DNA of 40,959 bases, from contig JAHDVP010000006.1 of assembly GCA_023384575.1 (NCBI GenBank), positions 68,952 to 109,910 on the forward strand, in the 5' to 3' direction. A program made the position numbers and the translations under genes. Numbering within the stretch: position 1 is the stretch's first letter; each line of letters opens with the position of its first letter. Below are positions 9,801 to 16,819 of this stretch, one piece after another. Source of the stretch: Acidobacteriota bacterium. GTDB lineage: Bacteria; Acidobacteriota; Vicinamibacteria; Vicinamibacterales; JAFNAJ01. The notes under the pieces are model-generated. The model saw only the letters and a program-made list of their open reading frames with translations. It was not told the DNA's origin and did no database searches.

Positions 9801-10664
9801 TCAAGCCTTGGCTCCCGTGAAGCGCGCGACCCGCGCGACGACATCGGTCTTGAACCGGTCGACGGCCCCGGCGACGAACGCCGCCGGGTCGAGACTCGGG
9901 TCGACGACGAGCGGCGTCAGGTCCATCGCGTAGCCCGCCGACGCGGCCGTGTCGACTCCGTGGCTCGTGGCGAAGGTGGCGTGCGCACGGCGGCGGCCGA
10001 CCGTGGCGAGGTCGTAGCGCTTGCCTCCCTCGATCTGCGAGTCGAAGACGGCGACGAGCGCGGCCTGGAGGTGCGGCCGGGCCGTAAGGTCGAAGGCCAC
10101 CTTCTCCTCATCGGGCAGCCAGTCGAGGTCGCGCCACACCTCGCAGCCGAAGACCCTGGCCGGCCGCTCCCGGTCCGGAAGCGCCCTCAGCGCGGCGATC
10201 GTCCTCAACGCCAGGGCCACGTGGGTGTCGTGCTTGTCGGCGAGGTTGTGCGCGTAGACGATCTCCGGCCGCGTCGCGCGGAGGATCGCCGCGAGGTCGT
10301 CGACGACCTCGCGGCGTGCAGGGTCCTTGAGGGCGACGGTCGGGTGATCGAGCAGGATGGCGGCGGCGTACTCCCCGAGTCCCGCGGCCTTCTTCTGCTC
10401 GTCGCGGCGGACCTCGCGCATCATGGCGTCGGAGTAGCCGCCGTACGCGCCAGAGCGCGGCGAGCCCGCGCCATCGGTGACGACGACGGCGGTGAACCAC
10501 CGGTCGGGCCGCTCGAAGGCCTGGAGAATCCCGTCGGCCGCCATGATCTCGACGTCGTCCTGGTGCGCGCCGATGGCCAGGTGCGTCGTGCGGGCCAGGG
10601 CAGCGTCGATGGCGGTGCCGTCGGGCACGTGAATCTCGGCAGATGGCCGCGAAAGCGTGATCAT
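9801..10664 (-). CDS. PIG-L/LmbE family deacetylase-like protein
   Basis: 287 residues from the ATG at 10664, chosen for GAGGA seven bases upstream; a longer frame to 10691 exists but has no such site. The metal-binding motif of PIG-L/LmbE zinc deacetylases is present as IGAHQDDVE (His34, Asp36, Asp37); the usual Pro after His is Gln here. The third ligand region is AHNLADKHDTHVAL, and FGCEVWRDLDWL and QIEGGKRYDL follow, as in bacterial relatives. Members remove N-acetyl groups from GlcNAc-type sugars, mycothiol precursors or bacillithiol precursors. No sugar or thiol pathway gene is nearby, so the substrate is open. The next gene downstream is the YbdL-like aminotransferase. Confidence 0.85.
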   Translation of the reverse strand: MITLSRPSAEIHVPDGTAIDAALARTTHLAIGAHQDDVEIMAADGILQAFERPDRWFTAVVVTDGAGSPRSGAYGGYSDAMMREVRRDEQKKAAGLGEYAAAILLDHPTVALKDPARREVVDDLAAILRATRPEIVYAHNLADKHDTHVALALRTIAALRALPDRERPARVFGCEVWRDLDWLPDEEKVAFDLTARPHLQAALVAVFDSQIEGGKRYDLATVGRRRAHATFATSHGVDTAASAGYAMDLTPLVVDPSLDPAAFVAGAVDRFKTDVVARVARFTGAKA

Positions 10665-10996
10665 CGTGTCGTCCTCGCCCACGGCGCGCACGGCCGCCGA
10701 GGCATGTTACTCCACCTCAGGACACGATATGCTTGGCGTCAGCCCTGATCGGACAATCTGGCTGGCGGCTACAGGCTGGTGGCTGGTGGCCCGGTTGGAG
10801 ACATCGACGATTGAACGACTGGCCTTCGCTTCACTGCCAGTGAGGTGACCGGTCATGGAAAAGACGGCGATCGTCATCGTGCTGGCCGGTAGCCGCTGGC
10901 CGGTCGTCGCAAGCCGAATGTCGGATTGGGGGTGAGGACCACCCTGCCAGATGGACGAGCTGAACAGCGCGTGCCCCGACGCTCCGGGAGGATCAG
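10665..10996. other. 332-base intergenic region between divergent genes, containing repeat copy A
   Basis: No gene is supported in this gap between the deacetylase start (minus) and the lipoprotein start (plus). It holds a dispersed repeat at 10750-10801, a CACTGCCAGTG palindrome at 10832-10842, and a direct repeat GCTGGCCGGT at 10881-10890 and 10895-10904. A TAACAT hexamer on the minus strand (around 10706-10711) could be a -10 for the deacetylase gene. GGGAGGA at 10986-10992 is the ribosome site of the lipoprotein gene. Confidence 0.6.
10750..10801. repeat. Dispersed intergenic repeat, copy A
   Basis: 52 bases that match 30686-30740 at about 46 of 52 aligned positions with one three-base gap. 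The core reads GGCTACAGGCTGGTGGCTGG and contains a tandem CTGGTGG unit. A third related block, a tandem CTACAGG heptamer, is at the right window edge. It codes for nothing obvious and lies only between genes. Confidence 0.65.
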
Positions 10997-11803
10997 ATGC
11001 GACCCACCCCGATTCTTTCAGTCGTGCTCGTGATGGCTGGCGCCGCGTGCACCAGCACGGTGACGGTCGACGAGGTGCCCGTCGGCACCGAAGTCGAAGT
11101 GACCCGGCAGGACGGCGGCGTCGTACGCGGCGAGCTCGAAGCGCGCGACGAGCAGACCGTTCGCGTGAAGGCGGGGCCCGTCACCCGTGAGGTGCCCCGC
11201 GAGCAGATCGCCGTGCTGCAGGTCGTCGACGAGGCGAAGCCGGCGCCCCTGCCGCCCATCGCGAAGTTCCGCGAGTACACCGTGCCCGAAGGGACCAGGC
11301 TGTCGGTTCGCCTCGAAACGACCGTCGCCTCGGACGTCAGCCGGGTCGAGGATCCCGTCGAAGGCACGCTCACCGATGCCGTCGTCGTCGACGAGACGAC
11401 GGTCATTCCGGCGGGCAGCCGCGTGCTCGGCGAGGTGACGGCGGCCGAGGCGTCGGGCAAGGTCAAGGGCCTGGCCAGCCTCGCGCTTCGCTTCCACACG
11501 GTCGTGGTGGCGGGGGACGATCGCTACCCGCTTGCCGCCCGCGTGTCGCGGACCGCGTCGCCGACGAAGGCCGAGGACGCGAAGAAGATTGGCATCCCCG
11601 CGGCGGGCGGCGCCATCGTCGGCGGCATCGTGGGCGGGCGCAAGGGCGCGGTGATTGGCGGCGCCATCGGCGGCGGCGCCGGCACGGCGGTCGTGCTCTC
11701 GACCGCCGGCGACGAAGTGCGCTTCGAGCGGGGCACCGTGCTGACGCTGCCGATCGAGCGCGCCATCGAGGTGCGCGTGCCGATCGATCGGACGTCGCGC
11801 TGA
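10997..11803 (+). CDS. Predicted lipoprotein with glycine-zipper segment
   Basis: 268 residues. The ATG at 10997 follows GGGAGGA by four bases. A lipobox (VMAGAAC, Cys18) after a short hydrophobic stretch predicts a lipoprotein. Residues 25-75 look like a small beta barrel (EVPVGTEVEVTRQDGGVVRGE), followed by a VirB10/TrbI-like strand-rich part (PEGTRLSVRLETTVASD, VIPAGSRVLGEV, 95-170). Next comes a glycine-rich stretch (AGGAIVGGIVGGRKGAVIGG, about 200-235) typical of glycine-zipper proteins that insert into or pack against membranes, and a last strand region (RFERGTVLTLPIE). The VirB10-like part does not mean type IV secretion; no such genes are near. Envelope role is likely, function unknown. 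The serine hydrolase gene follows after 58 bases on the same strand. Confidence 0.8.
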   Translation: MRPTPILSVVLVMAGAACTSTVTVDEVPVGTEVEVTRQDGGVVRGELEARDEQTVRVKAGPVTREVPREQIAVLQVVDEAKPAPLPPIAKFREYTVPEGTRLSVRLETTVASDVSRVEDPVEGTLTDAVVVDETTVIPAGSRVLGEVTAAEASGKVKGLASLALRFHTVVVAGDDRYPLAARVSRTASPTKAEDAKKIGIPAAGGAIVGGIVGGRKGAVIGGAIGGGAGTAVVLSTAGDEVRFERGTVLTLPIERAIEVRVPIDRTSR

Positions 11804-11827
11804 TGTCGACGACCTCAGCTGGCGGCC

Positions 11828-11847
11828 GCTGCTCCAACGGGAGCAGC
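11828..11847 (+). terminator. Perfect 8-bp hairpin downstream of the lipoprotein gene
   Basis: GCTGCTCC (11828-11835), loop AACG, GGAGCAGC (11840-11847). It lies 24 bases after the lipoprotein stop and 14 bases before the serine hydrolase start. No T-run follows. It could end the first transcript or shape the leader of the next gene. Confidence 0.35.
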
Positions 11848-11861
11848 CCTCGCGTCGCACG

Positions 11862-12965
11862 ATGATCGCCGGGGACGGAAGCGAGCCGCGCACTGGCCTG
11901 CGTGGCCCGCGAGCCGTCTGGCAGGTCCGCAGGCGCGCGCCCTCGCCGGTCGTCCTCGCCATCGGGCTGTGGCTGGTCGTCTCAGGCTCCGCGTCGTCTG
12001 AGCGGCCGTGGCCGCCGTTCGACCCGGACGGCGTCGCGAGGTCGGCGGCCGCGCTGCCGCAGCTGCGCAGCCTCCTCGTAAGCTGGCGCGGCGATCTCGT
12101 CGCCGAGCACTACGCGCGAGGGGTGCGCGCCGACCGGCTGGCGAACGTCAAGTCGGTGTCGAAGAGCGTGCTGGCCCTGCTGGTCGGCATCGCGATCGAT
12201 CGCGGCCTCGTCGAGGCCGTCGACGCGCCGATCGCCACGTTCCTTCCCGCCCTGGCACGGGCGCCCGATCGAAGGAAGCAGGCGATCACCGTCGAACACC
12301 TGCTCACCATGCGGTCGGGGCTCGAGTCGACGAGCGGCGCCAATTACGGTCGCTGGGTGCGCAGCCGGAACTGGGTGCAGCACGTGCTCGACCGGCCGCT
12401 CGTCAGCGATCCCGGCAGCTCGATGGAGTACAGCACTGGCAGTTCGCACCTCCTGTCCGCCCTGCTGACGAAGGCTGCGGGCCGGAGCACCTGGGAGTTC
12501 GCCCGCGACGTGCTCGGCCGTCCCCTGGGCATCGACATCGCCCGGTGGCCCCGCGATCCCCAGGGCATCTACTTCGGCGGCAACGAGATGCTGTTCACGC
12601 CGCGCCAGCTCGTCGCGATCGGCCAGCTGTGGCTCCGGCGCGGCGAACACGCTGGCCGGCAGATCGTGCCGGCGGCGTGGGTCGAGACGTCGTGCACGCC
12701 ACGCACCGCGTCGCGGTGGGATCCGGATCGGCGCTACGGCTACGGGTGGTGGGTGCAGGACATCGGCGGGCACCGGGCCTGCTTCGCCTGGGGCTACGGG
12801 GGCCAGTACGTCCTGGTGTTCGACGCCCTCGACCTGGTGGTCGTCGCCACCTCGTCGCCAACCATCAGCGAAGATCGGCGCGATCACAGGCGGCGGCTCC
12901 TGGCGCTCGTGGCCGACGCGATCGTCTCGCCCATCGCCGACGCGTCGGCGCCCGGCGACCGCTGA
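11862..12965 (+). CDS. Serine hydrolase, class C beta-lactamase / penicillin-binding-like
   Basis: 367 residues at most. A membrane or signal segment (VVLAIGLWLVVSGSASS, about 30-46) precedes the catalytic domain, so the product is exported or anchored; the residues before it are many for a signal peptide and the true start may be further in. The SxxK motif is Ser98-Val-Ser-Lys101 (NVKSVSKSVLALL). The second motif is Tyr190-Ser-Thr in SSMEYSTGSSHLL instead of YxN, and near the C-terminus CFAWGYGGQY stands in for the KTG/HTG box. These variants are common in esterase or D-aminopeptidase-like members, so activity on beta-lactams is not implied. The ATG at 11862 has no clear ribosome site. It converges with the glutamine synthetase homologue. 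Confidence 0.85.
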   Translation: MIAGDGSEPRTGLRGPRAVWQVRRRAPSPVVLAIGLWLVVSGSASSERPWPPFDPDGVARSAAALPQLRSLLVSWRGDLVAEHYARGVRADRLANVKSVSKSVLALLVGIAIDRGLVEAVDAPIATFLPALARAPDRRKQAITVEHLLTMRSGLESTSGANYGRWVRSRNWVQHVLDRPLVSDPGSSMEYSTGSSHLLSALLTKAAGRSTWEFARDVLGRPLGIDIARWPRDPQGIYFGGNEMLFTPRQLVAIGQLWLRRGEHAGRQIVPAAWVETSCTPRTASRWDPDRRYGYGWWVQDIGGHRACFAWGYGGQYVLVFDALDLVVVATSSPTISEDRRDHRRRLLALVADAIVSPIADASAPGDR

Positions 12966-12996
12966 CGGCGGCTGCGGGTGGCGGCGCCTCAAGGGT

Positions 12997-13025
12997 GGTC
13001 GTCCGCCGCGGCCCTCCCGGCGACC
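12997..13025. terminator. Weak hairpin between convergent genes
   Basis: GGTCG (12997-13001) can pair with CGACC (13021-13025), extended by CCG/CGG across a one-base bulge, in the 61-base gap between the serine hydrolase and glutamine synthetase stops. It just enters the minus-strand gene end near 13027. No T-run; low support. Confidence 0.2.
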
Positions 13026-13026
13026 G

Positions 13027-14568
13027 TCAGTGCCTGTGCAGGTCCTTGTGCATGATGGCGCGGGTGCGGTGCAGCCGGTCATCGGCTGGGAGATCGGCGA
13101 GCGACTGGTTCATGCTCTCGTCCTCCTCCCGGTCGAGCAGCCGCGCGACGTAGTCGACCACGCTCGGCGGGAACACGTGGTCGACCTCGTAGAGATCGCG
13201 CTGCTCGCGCAGGACCCGCGCCGACGCGACGCAGCTCGACGGCAGCGCCCGAAGGCGCTCGAGGACGGCGCGGTCGCGGAAGATGTTGCCGGTCACGTGC
13301 AGGTCGCGGGCGAGGTCGAGCGCCTCGACGGGATGCGTGGCGCCCCACGTGGCGGCCATGGCGATGCCCGCGAGCAGCAGGTGGACGAGCGCGCTGCCAT
13401 CGGGGCTCCGCAGCTCGACCGTCTGCTGGCCGCCCTGATCGACGAACGCGCTGCCCTGCTGCGGGTTGACCCGCTGCGCGAGGTTGTTCACGTTCGACCA
13501 CCCGAGCGGCACGCGGATCATCGCGCTGCGGTTGGCGTCGCTCCAGCAGATGCGCGTGGGGGCCTCCTGGTTGGGCACCAGCCGCAGGTAAGCCGACGAC
13601 ACCGTGTTGCCGAACGCGGTCAGCGAGGCCGCGTAGTGCCCGAGGCCGCCGATGAGCTGCCGGGCGGCGTCCGAGAGTGCCCCCGTCCCGCCCAGCATGA
13701 TGTTCCGCCCGTTCTGCCGCAACTCGGCGTGGACGTGGAGGCCGTTGCCCGCGATTCCCTCCTCGAGCTTCGGCGTGAACGTCGCCACGCAGCCGTGCTG
13801 GTAGGCGACGTTGCGGATGAGCCACCGCGCGAGGACGAGATGGTCGCCGGCTTCGTCGATCGGCGCCGGCTGGAACTCGATCTCGAGCTGGTCGGCCCGC
13901 TTGCCCTTGATCTCCTCGAGATCGCTCCGGACGTCGTCGAGATGGCCGACCTCACTGTGGGCGTACTTCACCGCGCCCGTCATCTGCGTGAGGTGGCGCA
14001 CCATCTCGTTGATGATGTCGCCTGTCTGATTGAACGGCGCGGCCGCGTGGTAGCCACGCTGCTTGCCCGTCGCGTACATGTGATGTGACGGCGTGCTCAG
14101 CAGGTAGAACTCGAGCTCGCCCATGGCGTACAGGTCGAGGCCCGTGCGGTCGTGGAATCGCCGCGCGCCGTTGGCGAGCACGTTGTCGAACGTGAACGGC
14201 GCGAGCTCGCCCTCACGGGTCAGGTAGCGGCAGACGAAGTCGAGGCTGCCCTCGTCGAAGGGGTTCAGGAACGCGGTCTGGTAGGCGGGCACGACGTACA
14301 GGTCGGACACGGCGACGTCGACGAGGCCGCGGAAGAGCGACGAGCCGTCGACACGCTCGCCCTCCGCGAGGATGCGCTCGGCCTGGCGGCGCCCCGCCAC
14401 CGGGATCTTCAGCTCCTTCAACTGGCCGTCGATCGCGGTGTAGTGGAACGTGATGCGCTCGAGACCCTGGCGCTCGAGGACGGCAAGCAGGTCCTCGCGC
14501 GTGAACTCGTGGCGCGGTTTGTCGAGCAGACGGGTCAGCGGGTTCGTCAGGGCGTAAGGCTGGGTCAT
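13027..14568 (-). CDS. Glutamine synthetase family protein (type I-like, no adenylylation loop)
   Basis: 513 residues from the ATG at 14568; a GTG at 14583 would add five residues. The beta-grasp N-terminal domain (ITFHYTAIDGQLKELKIPV) and the catalytic domain are both present: GELEFYL, the ammonia/metal-site strand QLEIEFQPAPIDEAGD, ATFTPKLEEGIAGNGLHVH, YLRLVPNQEAPTRICWSDANRSA and TVELRSPDG. These are the glutamate, ATP and metal sites of glutamine synthetase I. E. coli enzymes then carry NLYDLPPEE with the adenylylated Tyr; here the matching place reads RDLHVTGNIFRD, so that control is absent. The C-terminus is extended by about 25 polar residues. It may be a true GS or a gamma-glutamyl-amine ligase relative; neither glnB nor glnE is near. 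A GATAAT hexamer (14607-14612, minus) could be its -10. Confidence 0.88.
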   Translation of the reverse strand: MTQPYALTNPLTRLLDKPRHEFTREDLLAVLERQGLERITFHYTAIDGQLKELKIPVAGRRQAERILAEGERVDGSSLFRGLVDVAVSDLYVVPAYQTAFLNPFDEGSLDFVCRYLTREGELAPFTFDNVLANGARRFHDRTGLDLYAMGELEFYLLSTPSHHMYATGKQRGYHAAAPFNQTGDIINEMVRHLTQMTGAVKYAHSEVGHLDDVRSDLEEIKGKRADQLEIEFQPAPIDEAGDHLVLARWLIRNVAYQHGCVATFTPKLEEGIAGNGLHVHAELRQNGRNIMLGGTGALSDAARQLIGGLGHYAASLTAFGNTVSSAYLRLVPNQEAPTRICWSDANRSAMIRVPLGWSNVNNLAQRVNPQQGSAFVDQGGQQTVELRSPDGSALVHLLLAGIAMAATWGATHPVEALDLARDLHVTGNIFRDRAVLERLRALPSSCVASARVLREQRDLYEVDHVFPPSVVDYVARLLDREEDESMNQSLADLPADDRLHRTRAIMHKDLHRH

Positions 14569-14606
14569 GATTGGCGTCGTCACGGGGGACGGGCGGTCTC
14601 GTCCCG

Positions 14607-14612
14607 ATTATC
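14607..14612 (-). promoter_or_regulatory. Candidate -10 element for the glutamine synthetase homologue
   Basis: GATAAT on the minus strand matches TATAAT at five of six positions and stands 38 bases before the ATG at 14568. No -35 box with TTGACA likeness is seen 17 bases upstream. Confidence 0.35.
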
Positions 14613-14710
14613 GCCGATGCCACGGCACGCCGGAGGCCGCCTCGCGCCCGACCGCACCCTGCGGGCCCCCGACCGGTCCTGCCGTGATTCGACTCTCCGG
14701 TTGAATTCAG

Positions 14711-14739
14711 TTGACAGGCCCGTGCGCGGCGGGTAAGAG
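14711..14739 (+). promoter_or_regulatory. Candidate promoter of the second S9 peptidase gene
   Basis: TTGACA (14711-14716), perfect for a -35 box, a 17-base spacer and TAAGAG (14734-14739), a weak -10. Transcription would begin within a few bases of the ATG at 14745, so the mRNA would be leaderless or the true -10 is elsewhere. AAGAGA also resembles a weak ribosome site. Confidence 0.35.
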
Positions 14740-14744
14740 AAGCC

Positions 14745-16709
14745 ATGCTGTCGACTCCACGTCTCTCCGCCCGCGGGCGACGCCCGCGGCGTGCCGGTGC
14801 TGCCGGGCCCGTCATCGCACTGGCCGTCCTGCTGGTCGCCCCGCACGCCGTGCCGGCTGCCGCCGCGCAGTCTCGCCCGGCGTTCACGCTCGAGCAGATC
14901 GTCGCCACGCGCATGCTCGGCCAGTTCGTCATGTCGCCGGACCGGACGAGGGCGGTGTTCACGCGCGTCGGGCGGTTCTTCGGGCACCCGCTGTTTCCCG
15001 CCTACGGCGACGACAACAACCTCGTCGTGGTCGATCTCGCGACGGGCGCCCTGACGCAGATCACGAGCGGGACGTCGCCCAAGACGTATCCCTCGTTCTC
15101 GCCCGACGGCCGGCTCGTGGCGTACGAGTCGGAAGGCGACATCTGGACGGTCGAGATCGCGACGGGGCGGGCCCGCCGCCTGACGACCCACGCGGGGCCC
15201 GACCGCAGCGCGGCCTGGTCTCCCGACGGCCGCGAGATCGCGTTCGTCTCGAATCGCTGGGGCCGCGCCGGCGTCTACGTGATGGCGGCGGAGGGCGAGC
15301 GCACGCACCTGCGGCGCGTCACCGAGGACGGCTTCTCGGGCGCCAACCCGGTCTGGTCGGCCGACGGCCTGGCCATCATGGTGACGGCGGCCCGTGACGA
15401 GCACTTCTACTCGCGCGGCATCTATCGTGTGCCGGCGGCCGGGGGGGCGGCCGCGCGCCTGACGCCCGAGGACAACGCGCGCAACGGGTGGCCCAGCGTG
15501 TCGCCCGACGGCCGTCGCGTCGCGTATGTCTCGGACCGCAGTGGCTTCCTCAACATCTGGACGATGGCGCCCGATGGGACCGATCACCGGCAGGTGACCC
15601 GGGTGCCGCAGGACCAGGACTATCCGGAGAACGACTACATCCACACCATGGGCCTGCGCTGGTCGCCCGACGGCCGGCGGCTGCTGTACTTCACCAATCG
15701 CCTCGGCAACCTGGACCTGATGATCGTCGACGCCGAGCGGGGCACGACCGACGTCGTCGAGAACCGCGACGGCTCGCACCATCCGGTCGGCTGGGTCGAC
15801 GACCGCACGGTGGCGTACGTCTACGAGAGCCACGCCGTGCTGCCCGACCTCTACGTGAAGCCGCTCGGGGGCACGCCGCGTCAGCTCACCTTCTCGGCGC
15901 ACGCCGCTTTCCGTCCCGAGCACTTCGACCGGCTCGAGTCGATCACCTGGAAGAGCGCCGACGGCGTCGAGGTGCACGGGTACCTTCGCCGGCCGCGTAC
16001 GATGCCGTCCGGGGCCCGGCTTCCGGCCGTCGTGGTGAGCCACACCTACAACGTCGGGCAGTTCTACAACCAGTGGAACCCCATCTTCGCCTACCTGGCC
16101 GAGTCGGGCTACGTGCTGCTCTTCGTGAACCACCGGGGATCGAACGGCTACGGGACCGGGTTCCGCGACCTGCCGAAGGGTGACTGGGGCTTCGCGCAAC
16201 TCAAGGACATCGAGTCCGCGGCGGCGCTCCTCAAGGCGCGTCCCGACGTCGATCCGGCGCGGGTAGGCATGCTCGGCTACAGCATGGGGGGCTACCTCAC
16301 CATGCTCGCGCTGACCGCGCGCCCGGCGCTGTTCGCCGCCGGCATCACCGTGTTCGGGCTCGGTGAGATCGTGGGCGATCCCGATCGCAGCTCGCGCAAC
16401 TACGTCTGGCACATCGGCGGCACGGAAGCGGAGAAGCCCGACGAGTACCGTGCGCGGTCGCCGGTGACGCACGCCGCTCAGATGCAGGCGCCGATGCTGA
16501 TCCTGCACAGCGATGGCGACCCGATCGAGCCGGTCACGAAGGTGCACAACTTCACGCAGGCGCTCGACCGGCATGGCAAGCCGTACGAGGTCCGGATCTA
16601 CACCAACGAGGCGCACGGCCTCCGGCAGCTCGACCACCAGCTCGACGCCTACGAGCGCGTGGTGCGCTTCCTCGATCGACACCTGCGTCCGTGCGATGCG
16701 GGGTGCTGA
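14745..16709 (+). CDS. Secreted S9 family peptidase with TolB-type propeller
   Basis: 654 residues. An Arg-rich N-terminus and a hydrophobic segment ending in AVPAAAAQS (about 22-42) form a signal peptide. The propeller runs from about 50 to 390 with at least five PD40-like blades (YPSFSPDGRLVAYESEGDIW, SAAWSPDGREIAFVSN, WPSVSPDGRRVAYVSD, LRWSPDGRRLLYFTN). The alpha/beta hydrolase domain has the triad Ser513 (GYSMGGY), Asp592 (SDGDPIEPV) and His624 (EAHGL). Function is probably peptide cleavage outside the cytosol. It differs clearly from the peptidase at 5772-7787 in its active-site strings and spacing, so the two are old paralogues and not a recent copy. Three genes on this strand follow, each with its own upstream gap. 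Confidence 0.92.
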   Translation: MLSTPRLSARGRRPRRAGAAGPVIALAVLLVAPHAVPAAAAQSRPAFTLEQIVATRMLGQFVMSPDRTRAVFTRVGRFFGHPLFPAYGDDNNLVVVDLATGALTQITSGTSPKTYPSFSPDGRLVAYESEGDIWTVEIATGRARRLTTHAGPDRSAAWSPDGREIAFVSNRWGRAGVYVMAAEGERTHLRRVTEDGFSGANPVWSADGLAIMVTAARDEHFYSRGIYRVPAAGGAAARLTPEDNARNGWPSVSPDGRRVAYVSDRSGFLNIWTMAPDGTDHRQVTRVPQDQDYPENDYIHTMGLRWSPDGRRLLYFTNRLGNLDLMIVDAERGTTDVVENRDGSHHPVGWVDDRTVAYVYESHAVLPDLYVKPLGGTPRQLTFSAHAAFRPEHFDRLESITWKSADGVEVHGYLRRPRTMPSGARLPAVVVSHTYNVGQFYNQWNPIFAYLAESGYVLLFVNHRGSNGYGTGFRDLPKGDWGFAQLKDIESAAALLKARPDVDPARVGMLGYSMGGYLTMLALTARPALFAAGITVFGLGEIVGDPDRSSRNYVWHIGGTEAEKPDEYRARSPVTHAAQMQAPMLILHSDGDPIEPVTKVHNFTQALDRHGKPYEVRIYTNEAHGLRQLDHQLDAYERVVRFLDRHLRPCDAGC

Positions 16710-16737
16710 GCTGGGAGCGACGGGCAACGGCCAACGC

Positions 16738-16748
16738 TATAAGATAAT
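16738..16748 (+). promoter_or_regulatory. AT-rich -10 region before the TPR gene
   Basis: TATAAG and GATAAT overlap in an AT-rich island that stands out in this GC-rich sequence (16738-16760). Either could be the -10 for the TPR gene, whose ATG is at 16820. No clear -35 box is visible. Confidence 0.4.
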
Positions 16749-16819
16749 CCTTACCACTCGCATATGACCGTGTCGGCCGCTTCCCTTACGCTGTCGGGAT
16801 GTCCAGGGAGGGTACCCCC

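Noticed and set aside
10997-11803. Type IV secretion component (VirB10) call for the lipoprotein
   Set aside because: Only a short strand pattern is alike; no vir/trb genes are present and the length and glycine zipper do not fit.
11862-12965. True beta-lactamase (antibiotic resistance) call for the serine hydrolase
   Set aside because: The second and third motifs (YST, WGYGGQ) differ from AmpC-type YxN and KTG, so only the wider serine hydrolase family can be supported.
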